From: Solea solea
Taxonomy: Eukaryota > Chordata > Actinopteri > Pleuronectiformes > Soleidae
Reading direction: 5' to 3'
Assembly (NCBI RefSeq): GCF_958295425.1
Contig: NC_081141.1
Location: forward strand, 14,851,204 to 14,915,203
Length of the DNA: 64,000 nucleotides
Below the pieces are notes generated by a model. The model worked only from the letters and a program-made list of their open reading frames with translations, did no database searches and was not told the origin of the DNA. The translations under genes were made by a program, and so were the position numbers. Positions 53,238 to 59,830 of this stretch are shown in pieces; position 1 is the stretch's first letter, and the number at the start of each line of letters is the position of its first letter.

Positions 53238-53578
53238 TGCAGAAATAGAGCTGTAACTCACATATGAAGGAAATACGAGTCAGAAAAAAATGTTAATGAT
53301 TATGTTGGAGTTGTTATAACCTGGAAATCTCGAGTTACCTTCAGGACATACACCGTGTTACCTCACTGAACTCCACACACAGGAGGAAACCCGGCGGTCT
53401 TAACATTAACAAAGTCGTCATTGAACGCAGCACATAAGTTCATCATTTGTTTGTTTTCATTGATAAAAAAAAAAAAAAAATAGTTACCTCCCGACGCCAG
53501 TTCGACCACGAGCGACCACCAGAGGAGACCGACTATCCACAACTTCCTCCGGGCGTTTGTCTCCACAGAAGAGTCCAT
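24394..53578 (-). CDS. cspg4: Chondroitin sulfate proteoglycan 4 (NG2), whole gene, 10 coding exons
   Basis: Cell-surface proteoglycan of pericytes, glial precursors and mesenchymal cells; it binds collagens and growth factors and signals through its tail. Ten exons joined at GT-AG borders give 7,227 nt and 2,408 residues with no break (human CSPG4 is about 2,322 residues, also 10 exons). Order: signal peptide (about 1-30), laminin-G 1 (about 31-200) and laminin-G 2 (about 205-392), about fifteen CSPG repeats (about 430-2200), a Ser/Thr/Pro-rich stalk, a membrane span (about 2278-2302, rich in L, V and I, followed by RHHRQRK), and a tail of about 105 residues ending NQYWV. The QYWV end is the PDZ ligand of mammalian NG2. 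Repeat landmarks such as YVHDDSETT and PVNDQPP recur. The gene is tail-to-tail with the sorting nexin. The tail is longer than the human one (about 76). Very sure of family; orthology rests on synteny. Confidence 0.95.
26454..28123 (-). other. cspg4 introns 8 and 9 (either side of exon 9)
   Basis: Intron 9 (26454-27474) carries a 19-bp direct repeat (gtagttgtgatactgttaa at about 26476 and 26566). It also has a G+C-rich stretch at 26720-27250 that looks like a degenerate transposon. Intron 8 (27659-28123) shows nothing notable. Confidence 0.5.
27475..27658 (-). CDS. cspg4: cspg4 coding exon 9
   Basis: 184 nt, phase 0 in and phase 1 out. It starts VDRKEVLYIQTP after tacctcag, contains WEAMDTMTFSVASPPAS (human WEAHDTLELQLSSPPA), and ends LLANT before gtatga. 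Confidence 0.9.
28124..28296 (-). CDS. cspg4: cspg4 coding exon 8 (CSPG repeat)
   Basis: 173 nt, phase 1 in and phase 0 out. It reads SSALITNESLQAATND and HPKLGRLVM, and ends STFTQDM before gtgagt. Acceptor cccgcag. Confidence 0.9.
30256..30578. mobile_element. hAT-like MITE with CAGGGG termini
   Basis: The left end caggggcctcaaactc and right end gtctgagacccctg are near inverted repeats. The flanking 8-mers tgacaaac (30248-30255) and taataaac (30579-30586) agree at 6 of 8 positions, consistent with an old 8-bp hAT target duplication. Confidence 0.65.
30612..31041 (+). repeat. Unnamed dispersed repeat B, copy 2
   Basis: Same ordered blocks as 11297-11640, with extra sequence in the middle. 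It lies inside cspg4 intron 7, antisense to the gene. Confidence 0.65.
32415..33120. mobile_element. MITE with perfect 20-bp terminal inverted repeats
   Basis: 32415-32434 (cttttccactacatggtccc) is the exact reverse complement of 33101-33120. Sub-terminal cggctcggctcgactc and ccgtgccgaggcaaggcgag are also complementary in part. This resembles a well-known fish hAT-type MITE. No clear target duplication was found. Length 706 bp, no coding capacity. Confidence 0.8.
33137..33268 (-). CDS. cspg4: cspg4 coding exon 7 (CSPG repeat)
   Basis: 132 nt, phase 1 at both ends. It reads GAMSGGFNFQVNDGVNFTP, comparable to human TLDGGFRFRLSDGEHTSP. The donor gtaaat is followed within about 16 bases by the terminal repeat of a MITE (32415-33120). 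Confidence 0.9.
34000..34140 (+). repeat. Dispersed fish repeat, degenerate copy
   Basis: Has ttggagccaataacagctga, gacagggtacgacgtgg and aacattcacactg, the middle blocks of the family at 3527-3715. Confidence 0.5.
34945..35012. repeat. (GCAC)n tetranucleotide repeat
   Basis: About 17 units of GCAC with three GAAC variants. It reads as an open frame in several frames but is not coding. Confidence 0.95.
35750..35835 (+). repeat. LINE 3' tail with (CTGT)n
   Basis: Contains ttaatttccccgagggaac, gggattaataaag and a terminal CTGT tandem tract. This is the usual form of a truncated fish non-LTR retrotransposon 3' end. Confidence 0.55.
36373..36571 (-). CDS. cspg4: cspg4 coding exon 6 (CSPG repeat)
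   Basis: 199 nt, phase 0 in and phase 1 out. It starts VWVSSVTEIRPEDL after ctatccag and ends LLFVHKG across the next splice. Matches the human segment ending LVLFSHRG. Confidence 0.92.
37503..37606 (+). repeat. Fish repeat nested in the hAT-like element
   Basis: Holds acattacatgtcatttagca, tccaaagcgacttacaatg and gggtggaatcgaacttgcga, a widespread teleost repeat. It interrupts the interior of the element at 37076-37856. Confidence 0.6.
37731..37800 (+). repeat. 11-bp minisatellite (gactcggtctc)n
   Basis: About six head-to-tail copies of gactcggtctc, with scattered relatives from 37620 to 37830. Because 11 is not a multiple of 3, it opens several reading frames on both strands. Confidence 0.9.
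40516..40692 (-). CDS. cspg4: cspg4 coding exon 5 (CSPG repeat)
   Basis: 177 nt, phase 0 at both ends, residues 1435-1493. It starts VEHEFIYYVHDSSETL after cccaccag and includes AVNDEPPVIT. It ends NRVLR before gtgagt. Confidence 0.92.
40693..42283 (-). other. cspg4 introns 3 and 4 (either side of exon 4)
   Basis: Short introns of 451 bp (41833-42283) and 666 bp (40693-41358). I see nothing in them beyond splice signals. Confidence 0.7.
41359..41832 (-). CDS. cspg4: cspg4 coding exon 4 (CSPG repeats)
   Basis: 474 nt, phase 0 at both ends, residues 1277-1434. It starts VTHEDNLPSEIVFTVKVAPS after gtttgtag and ends SFTRRQ before gtgaga. Aligns with the human stretch around ADIVFSVKSPPSAGYL. 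Confidence 0.92.
42284..45856 (-). CDS. cspg4: cspg4 coding exon 3 (giant exon: laminin-G domains and early CSPG repeats)
   Basis: A single 3,573-nt exon (1,191 codons, phase 0 at both ends, residues 86-1276). Acceptor attttag before LKLDLGSGEQ; donor gtgagt after ESKLE. It holds the rest of laminin-G 1 (LYVGGSGGLDRPYL, GCMEDV, VSLGC), laminin-G 2 (WHSIKLHF, LFIGGIDD, GCLKNIEV, VGC), a Pro/Thr-rich linker, and many CSPG repeats. Human CSPG4 has an equally large exon at this position. The reading is unbroken. Confidence 0.96.
45857..47938 (-). other. cspg4 intron 2
   Basis: 2.1 kb, A+T rich. No repeat or coding signal that I can support. Confidence 0.6.
47939..48102 (-). CDS. cspg4: cspg4 coding exon 2 (start of laminin-G 1)
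   Basis: Acceptor tttttgcag. The exon completes an Ala codon and reads ASFYGDGFVQL, comparable to ASFFGENHLEV at the mature start of human CSPG4. It ends GCLQ at a phase 0 GTTGGT donor. 54 codons plus two bases. Confidence 0.88.
52173..52348. mobile_element. Small MITE-like element
   Basis: The left edge (ggcgtgttaccactgagtgg) and right edge (cacgatggaaacactgc) are imperfect inverted repeats, followed inward by ggtttggtacag and its partner ctgtactgtacc. Length about 176 bp. Confidence 0.5.
52590..52650 (+). repeat. LINE (RTE-like) 3' tail
   Basis: Has cttggaaatgaaatttcaat, tctcagtgggttctcactgg and ttaaataaaaat; a relative of 21712-21795. Confidence 0.5.
53190..53232. repeat. (CA)n microsatellite
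   Basis: Uninterrupted CA tract in cspg4 intron 1, about 250 bp from exon 1. Confidence 0.95.
53488..53578 (-). CDS. cspg4: cspg4 coding exon 1 (signal peptide)
   Basis: The start ATG (cat at 53576-53578) begins MDSSVETNARRKLWIVGLLW. A basic stretch, then a hydrophobic core and ELASG, fits a signal peptide. The exon ends in phase 1 at a GTAACT donor. Reading further upstream stays open in frame for nine codons but meets only TTG, so the ATG at 53578 is preferred. Confidence 0.85.
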
Positions 53579-53799
53579 GTTCGTCTTCTTGTTCTCCCGG
53601 TGCAAACACTGATGTCAGCGGACTGTTTGTCACAGTTACATATTTTCACAGCTGCCGTAGCTTCTTCTCGTCAAACACCGACTTCTTTAAATCACTCAAA
53701 GTAGTGAAAGGACGAGCCGACGTCTGCAGCAGCAAAACCCGGCTGTACTGAACTGAAGCGAGGAGGCAGTGAAGTGGACCAGACCTGTGTTTGACTCCG

Positions 53800-53803
<4 letters not shown>

Positions 53804-53831
<28 letters not shown>
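53804..53831. repeat. (GT)n microsatellite
   Basis: GT tract about 230 bp upstream of the cspg4 start codon. Confidence 0.9.
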
Positions 53832-54433
53832 ACATGTTTTGTTAGGCCAGGGGTCTACAACCTGCGGCTCTACAGCCCCATGTGGCTCTTCCGCCCTCTG
53901 CAGTGTTTTTATTTTTATTTATTTATTTATTCTATTTCATTTTTTTCTTTCAAATTGGACACCTCTTATACGATGGAGTATTTAGGACCAAACTGTTGAA
54001 AGAAAGAACAAACTAATCTTTTTGGCGCATCAACACCACATTATCATCAGCATTAGGACTTTAAAGATTGTAGAAGAAACTGTTTCGAATAAAGAATCAC
54101 ACAGACTTGGTGGAAAATATCTCTTTTGTGGAGGACGAAATTGCTGGTAGTGGACGACTGCAAGGCTACTGCAGGTAACATCTGCATTCTGCATATTATG
54201 CACGGAATATGTTGCAGAAAGCCTAGACATTAACTGAGTTTAACGTTTTTTAAATCCAAACTGAGAGTTCTTGAGGACAACTCCACATATAATCTGCCTG
54301 TAGATGTAATCTGTTTTCTTTTTATTTGTCTTTTGCTTGTGTGTTTGAAATAAGATAAACCATTCCCAACATTGAAATAAAGTAAAGTGCATATTTGGAG
54401 TACTGTCCATCTTTGCACCCACATATCACACAA

Positions 54434-54560
54434 ATATAGCTTTTTGGCTTAGTGGTTAGCACTGTTGCCTCACAGCAAAGAGGTGCTTGGGTTTGATTAC
54501 TGGTCTAGGACGTTTCTGTGTGAAGTTTGCATGTGCTCACTCTGATCAACTGTCCATCTA
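54434..54560 (+). repeat. Dispersed fish repeat, head segment
   Basis: Has ggcttagtggttagcactgt, tgcctcacagcaaagaggtg, cttgggtttgattactgg and gaagtttgcatgtgctcactc. These are typical of the tRNA-like or head part of the common teleost repeat. Confidence 0.6.
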
Positions 54561-54608
54561 ACCTTGGAATTTTGTTTTGCACTTTCAGTGCAATAAGATG
54601 CTTTCCTT

Positions 54609-54675
54609 TTCTCGAGCATGAACTACATACAATCTAAACACTGTTTTGATTATTTCAAAGTGGGTTACTTTATAT
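54609..54675 (+). repeat. Unnamed dispersed repeat A, copy 3 (partial)
   Basis: ctcgagcatgaactacata, tatttcaaagtgggttact: matches the right half of copy 1 at 14718-14880. Confidence 0.6.
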
Positions 54676-55235
54676 CAATAGATATAAACTATTGATAATA
54701 GAAGATCAATTTTCCACAAATACAGAAGGACTGAAATAGATCAACAACATTATGTGGTTTATTTCATGACAGGCCTATTTTTTTGGTGTTTTCTTTTTGT
54801 ATAGTTCTTAAACTTCATAAATGCAACAACAACAAGTAATTTTTTATATATAGTTTATCTATATATAAAACTTAATACATGATGATACACATTTTGGTTC
54901 AAACCCCATCGTTATATTTTACAGGTCCTCACAACTATAAGGTGTTTTTTTTGTTTTCTATCTTTTTTTTAAGGATTAAGACTTAGTTTTATGTGTATGG
55001 TTAAAATTAATTAATTTCAAGTTTACTTATTTGTGTACACTGTAGTGTGGGTGAAACCTCTCCAAGACATATGCACTGCAGTCTCTTCAGTTCACATTTA
55101 ATGGGATCACAACCAAAAACATCCAGGCTAAAAACGAGTCATTATGAGGTATTAAGAGTAGATACTGTTAAGTGGCACAATCATTTAATATTAGTAAGGA
55201 ATGAGCAGTTAAAATGTCTTTGACGGTGACTGACG

Positions 55236-55470
55236 TCAGCAGGTTCCCGTCAGTTTCCTGTACTCCTGTTTGACACAGCTGTAGATGGGATGGTAGAAGC
55301 GTCTGTCTGATGCCATGAGGTCAGTCACAATCTCAACGTGATTGACTCTCGGCAGCAGGTAAAGTGACACCTTCACTGACAGCGAGGTGAGGAGTTCAGA
55401 GAACTTTGTGGACGATTCAACGGGAACGACAGTGTCACTGGTCCCATGGAGCAGAGCAAACGGAGGCACC
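55236..55470 (-). CDS. Hydrolase exon H (acid and histidine, stop)
   Basis: 235 nt ending in a stop after KLTGTC. Contains VPPFALLHGTSDTVVPVESS (catalytic Asp) and LLPRVNHVEIVTDLM (catalytic His). Confidence 0.92.
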
Positions 55471-58400
55471 CTGGCAGAAATTAAAAAAAAGAAGACGACC
55501 ATCACTCAAAAGTGCTCGTATTAGTACAGATAGAACAGATTTAAATATAATTGTTGTTGATACCAATAAATGACCTATTGAATATTATCCTCACCTGTTA
55601 AGTTTGTCCTGGCTGAGTGTTTCTAGTGAGTGTGATGGTGAGTAGTATGGAAAGTTTTCCTCTCCATTCATGGCTTTGTGCATAGTGGACACGTATTCAA
55701 CTGCTCGCTTCTGCTCATGCTCATAGTGGTCCATGATGTTGTACACGCCACTCAGACCTGTCCCGGATATACGACAGATTTCAGCTTTGTTTCCTTTATG
55801 ATAATACATAGTTGTAACTGTGATGCGCTGTTTTTAGTCATCCTTACCAATAACTCCTTTGATCGCCATTGTAACATCCCGTTGTTTATTGGCCTCAATG
55901 AACAGCTCCTCTCTTGTGTCGGTGAGAAACAGCGTGGTCAAAGCACACAGGTGTGCACCTGCTGAGTGGCCAATTAACACGACACTGTCCTGTAAAAAAC
56001 AAAAAAAACAAGACATGACGACAGGTTTTCTACCATGAACACTATATGACTAAGGATGGCAAAAAAAGGTCAATATGTCTGAGGGCCAGGGTGTACCCTG
56101 CCTTTTGCCCCAGCTGAGATTACCTCCAGCTCCCTGTGACCCTCATGTAGAGGATAAAGCAGTTGACAATGAATGAATAAATGTCAAAGCAAAAATGACA
56201 AAATATCAGCCCAGTCAGCAGGATACTATGTGCCACTTGTACATTTCTGCAAACCACAAATATGTGTGAGCATGACATTTCCTGACTATGTTTATGTTTA
56301 GAGACAGTGAGTATTGGGTTTCACCTGATTAGTAAAATGTGTTTTTTTACCTCATTGCAACAACATCCTCTCCATACAAAACAGGACATTGCAGAGTTAA
56401 AAAAAAAAAACAACAAAAAACACCAACATGTCCTTAGAACAGTGTGAAAACACACCAGGATGTTCTCATTAAACCATCAAATGTATAAAAACACACCAAA
56501 AAGTAGAGGAACATTTCTCCACCTGTCTACTGCCAGTCCTGAAGTGTCACTTACTGTTGTTACTCACTAACACTGACCCATTCAATTCCAGCAGAAAATT
56601 CATAATTACTTCACCCCATGGAGTAGGAGAGGAGTAGAATATCTTAGAGACCACAACTCCACCTGAACAGGGACTTGAACCCTGGACCTTCAGATCAAAA
56701 GTCTGATGCTCTACCAACTGAGCTACCCAGGCTTCCGAGGATGCTTTTCGTGGATGCAAAATTCAATTGGGGGACAAATTCTACAGCAGAAAATTGGCAA
56801 CAGAAGCCTCATGAATGGGATGTATTTAGACATCCATCTGGGAGTTTTAGACTTGAGAAATCATCACTCAACAGACTAAGACACCAACTATCAGCCACCT
56901 ACAATGCTGTCCTGAGCTCTCTTCCAAAAAGAATCAACAAGCAAACACATAACAACAACAACAACAGTGAAGTCCAACAGCCACACAGTAGTAGAGTCTG
57001 CCTCTCAGGTGACCCACAGAGGCTTGTTGCCTGAATGGGGTGAAGTCTGCCATCTCTGATTGCCTTGTTGATGTAGTTCACAGTTCATAGTTCATATAGT
57101 TCATTCAAACATTTTCCCCATACATACATGTACAAATGCAACATTTTAGAAATAGTCGAACAGTAGAAATTGAATTATGCTTTCAAGTTCAGTTAAAACA
57201 TGACTGCACTTACCACATAAAAAAGGGATTTTAGTAAAGTTGAATTCTGCACATCTTGCTGGATTTATATAACTGAACGCTCAACAAAAGTTGTCAGCTT
57301 TTTGGGTTAATCCTAAATAGTACATTTTCCCTTTATACTCCGATAGTTTTTCGTAATTTCCACAGAGCAGTTCAAAATATTTCTTACTTTGTCAAAGTTG
57401 AACTTCTGTCCGCTCTCTTGGGCCCAGACCAAGCAGTCAGCGATATCTTGTACCATTCCTAAAACATTCCCCTGTGAATCAGATTAAACCCAGAATCACT
57501 TCAGATAACCACACAAAACATTCATACTTTCAGTTAACAACCTGCTGTTTGAGTTACCACTGTGGAATGAACACAGTAGTCATCATTCACGCTCTACAAA
57601 TCAAATAATTGGAACGACAATAGTGTGTCTGTGTCGTTTCCCTACCTTTGGATAGGTGCAGTAATCTGGACAAATGACAGCTGCATTCAGTTCTTCAGCC
57701 ATTTGTCTGGCCAGCAGACAGTATGTGGCTCTTTCTCCTGATCCCCACGCACCCCCATAGATGAAAACTACCAGCGGGGCAGGAGCACCTTCAGGCTTGT
57801 TTGGTGGGTGGTAGAAGTCCAGCTTGTTGCCTCGACGACCAAAGACAATGGCCTACAAAGCATTGAGACGGAAATTTTAGCCATATAGAGACAAACAACC
57901 ATCCACTCTCACACTCACACTCACACCTGTGGTTATTTAAGTCAATGAATAATAATAATCCCCACATCTGCATGTTTTTGGACTCGAGCATGCATGATTC
58001 AATTATAAGGTCAGTTGGAATAAAGAAATACAATCAAAGAGATTGAAAAGTGCAGAGAATGAAGCTGTAGTATTTTAGGTATTTCATGACACGTCTGAAA
58101 CACACATTCACACAGACTTACGGTTAATAAAAAAAACTCACTTTTTCACAATGCATATGATTGTTGTCATTCGTGTACCACGACTTCCCCTGAAAGTAAA
58201 GTCTCCCATACTGCAGATATTTGAGACTTTCCAGGACAGCTATGGTCAAACAGTATATTCGCCTGACGGAGACAACAAAAGTTGAAAAAAACTGAATTAA
58301 AATCTTATCTTAATGAGTAAAAACACTAAGCCAAACATAACATTTATTTTACCTTGGTTTTAGAGCTTCTATGTACTTCTTATATCCAGGCTTATTGGGC

Positions 58401-58600
58401 CATCCATAAGCCCACTGGGCAACAAGAGAGATGGAGTATGGGAGGCCGACCACCAGGACACCCACAGCCACCGGCAGTGACATGTGATATTTTAATCCTG
58501 ACCTTTAAAATTCAAAAAGGGAAACATTCACACATTTCACATCAAAAGTAATACCACTGCACTCTCCACCACAAGTGATGTATTTGACAGGCTCTTACAT
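55236..58600 (-). CDS. ICME-like alpha/beta-hydrolase, whole gene
   Basis: Exons on the minus strand join in frame to about 367 residues from the ATG that is formed between 58599 and 58502. An N-terminal hydrophobic segment (LPVAVGVLVVGLPYSISLVA) suggests a membrane anchor. The hydrolase fold follows: YGGAWGSG near residue 123 (an oxyanion-hole motif with Tyr in place of the usual His), nucleophile GHSAGAH (Ser about 197), GLSGVYN, HGTSDTVVP (Asp about 302) and RVNHVEIV (His about 334). The arrangement and wording resemble, from memory, plant isoprenylcysteine methylesterase (ICME), which demethylates prenylated proteins. Substrate here is unknown. I recall a similar uncharacterised zebrafish protein but no well-studied mammalian orthologue. 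It lies 1.7 kb upstream of cspg4 on the same strand. Gene reality strong, function tentative. Confidence 0.85.
55595..55757 (-). CDS. Hydrolase exon G
   Basis: 163 nt. Reads LSGVYNIMDHYEHEQKRAVE, then NFPYYSPSHSLETLSQDKLN, ending before gtgagg with a split Arg codon. Confidence 0.9.
55848..55989 (-). CDS. Hydrolase exon F (nucleophile)
   Basis: 142 nt. Starts DSVVLIGHSAGAHLCALTTL after ttttttacag; the Ser in GHSAG is the expected nucleophile. Ends KGVIG across a phase 1 donor gtaagg. Confidence 0.92.
56080..56190 (-). repeat. Dispersed fish repeat, reverse copy
   Basis: Contains ccagggtgtaccctgcctt, ttgccccagctgagatta and gaccctcatgtagaggataa, the reverse-oriented start of the family at 3527-3715. 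Confidence 0.65.
56660..56732 (-). tRNA. tRNA-Lys(UUU)-like sequence
   Basis: 73 nt on the minus strand fold as a full cloverleaf. The acceptor stem is GCCTGGG/TTCAGGT (three G-U pairs), the D stem GCTC/GAGC, the anticodon stem TCAGA/TCTGA with loop CTTTTGA (anticodon TTT, Lys), and the T arm CAGGG/CCCTG with TTCAAGT. Internal Pol III boxes are intact. No intron and no encoded CCA. There is no run of four T until about 75 bases downstream, and it lies in an intron beside repeat-like DNA, so it may be the head of a tRNA-Lys SINE or a tRNA-derived copy. Confidence 0.6.
57388..57471 (-). CDS. Hydrolase exon E
   Basis: 84 nt, phase 0 at both ends. Reads GNVLGMVQDIADCLVWAQES and ends KFNFDK before gtaaga. 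Confidence 0.88.
57646..57852 (-). CDS. Hydrolase exon D (oxyanion-hole motif)
   Basis: 207 nt, phase 0 at both ends. Starts AIVFGRRGNKLDFYHP after ctttgtag, contains LVVFIYGGAWGSGERATY and AAVICPDYCTYPK, and ends before gtaggg. Confidence 0.9.
57883..57997 (+). repeat. Dispersed fish repeat, partial copy
   Basis: Contains accatccactctcacact, gtggttatttaagtcaatga and catctgcatgtttttggact, the middle blocks of the family at 3527-3715. Confidence 0.65.
58142..58262 (-). CDS. Hydrolase exon C
   Basis: 121 nt after ctccgtcag. Reads RIYCLTIAVLESLKYLQYGR and ends NHMHCEK before gtgagt (phase 0). Confidence 0.82.
58353..58502 (-). CDS. Hydrolase exon B (membrane segment)
   Basis: 150 nt after the acceptor gaattttaaag. 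Reads SGLKYHMSLPVAVGVLVV and on through QWAYGWPNKPGYKKY to KP, then a split Arg codon before gtaaaa. Confidence 0.8.
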
Positions 58601-58626
58601 GATGTGGCTGCGTCTGTCGGTGTCAC
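58599..58626 (-). CDS. Hydrolase exon A (28 bp; first two bases of the start codon)
   Basis: A 28-bp exon between ggttgtag and gtaaga. It ends CACATCAT; joined to the next exon (G TCA GGA) this makes ATG. Its own sequence has no other ATG. It is otherwise 5' UTR if that ATG is the start. If translation began further upstream, it would read DTDRRSHI. Confidence 0.6.
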
Positions 58627-59679
58627 CTACAACCATAGAAAACGTAAATAAAAGAAAACACATCATTAAATATGCTGTTATAGAGTGTGTACAATTATAA
58701 TGCATCACATGCATTATACCAGCTGAACGGTTGCTGTCTATAACAAGGCACATTTTGTAAAGAGTTCGAATATTCTGCTTAATTAATGTTTAGTACAGTG
58801 ATTCACAAAATATGGGCCATGAAGATTTTGCAGGGGGGTCGTGAACGGTCAACAAAGAGGGATTATAATTTACTTGTCAAATGTTGTTTATATGTATATG
58901 GAAATACTTTTGGTGGGCCACAGAATATTTTCAACTTTTGAGCAGCTACATCCTCAGATTCAGCATGTATGTTATTTATGATCCGAATATCAGCTTTTAA
59001 TAAATGCACATTTTAACTTAATCTTATAATTACCATCATTATGATATCAAGTTAGTAATTTAAAAAAAAATATTAAGATTTGGTGGTACTAACACTACCC
59101 GGGGATGTAAATAGCAGCCTGGTAACAAATGAAATCTAATTAATGGTTTGTTACTAAACAGCAGGGATTAATACATGATTAATAAATGTTATTGTATAGT
59201 GTTATTTTTTTTATTTTTGTCCTTTTGTTACCATAAACACCCTTTTACTTTGCTAGAGAGTAACACAAACATAATTTAAGCTATAACCCAGTGACGGCTA
59301 CTATAACAGTATATATGACTATATAACTAAGAATAAGGACAATACATTATTTACAATGACACCAGTCGTACACGTCGTTATGGCTTTTCTCCCTTTGTGT
59401 TTAAGAGAAAATAATGATGTTGAAAGAGATTATCTTGGCCACATTACATAATTTTACAATTTAGCTTCGAAAATACACTATATGACTTTGGCGACATCTT
59501 TTCACAGTGTCATTGTTATGTATTAGCTAGTTCATTATCCCAACATTTGAAAACCTTTAACATGAATAATCCAAATCTGCAGTGTATTAACATCAACGTC
59601 AATAACGGTTTTGCTGGTTAGTTAATGTGCTTCGGAAAAGGAGGTCGTAATAAAACACCGGAAGTTAATGCAAACCTAC

Positions 59680-59830
59680 CAAAACAAAACGTAATCTAGC
59701 AATTTATGTCGAAGTCAACGTCCAAGGATAATGCGGTTAGTTGTTCAACTCACTGAATCAGATGAATAAATAACTGGATGACTGGATAAACAATAACAGG
59801 TGAGTATTCTTCTTTCTAACCGTCCTTCAG
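59680..59830 (-). other. Candidate non-coding first exon of the hydrolase
   Basis: The minus strand offers a donor TTTTG|gtaggt at 59680/59679. The 150 bases upstream contain no ATG on that strand, which fits a 5' UTR exon spliced to 58626. The transcription start is unknown. Confidence 0.3.

Larger units (their letters stand above)
48103..53487 (-). other. cspg4 intron 1
   Basis: 5.4 kb. Contains a poly-G tract (48130-48144), a CT/CA tract near 48440, GT repeats at 51731-51755, a small MITE-like element (52173-52348), a LINE tail (52590-52650) and a CA tract (53190-53232). No coding signal. Confidence 0.7.
53579..55235. other. cspg4 5' UTR/promoter side and 3' flank of the hydrolase gene
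   Basis: Includes the cspg4 5' UTR (from 53579; extent unknown), a GT tract at 53804-53831, and a fragment starting ccaggggtctacaacctgcg at about 53847 that looks like a hAT-type end. It also contains repeat fragments at 54434-54560, 54609-54675 and 54785-54825. For the hydrolase, polyadenylation candidates on the minus strand are ATTAAA at 55194-55199 and AATAAA at 54758-54763. Confidence 0.5.
55849..58141 (-). other. Hydrolase introns C-D, D-E and E-F
   Basis: The E-F intron (55990-57387) holds a fish repeat fragment at 56080-56190, the tRNA-Lys-like sequence at 56660-56732, and a 300-bp block (56755-57060) with an open + frame that I do not recognise. The C-D intron (57853-58141) holds a fish repeat fragment. 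Confidence 0.6.

Noticed and set aside
53579..53605. A longer cspg4 start nine codons upstream
   Set aside because: The upstream codon is TTG, not ATG. The ATG at 53578 gives a normal signal peptide.
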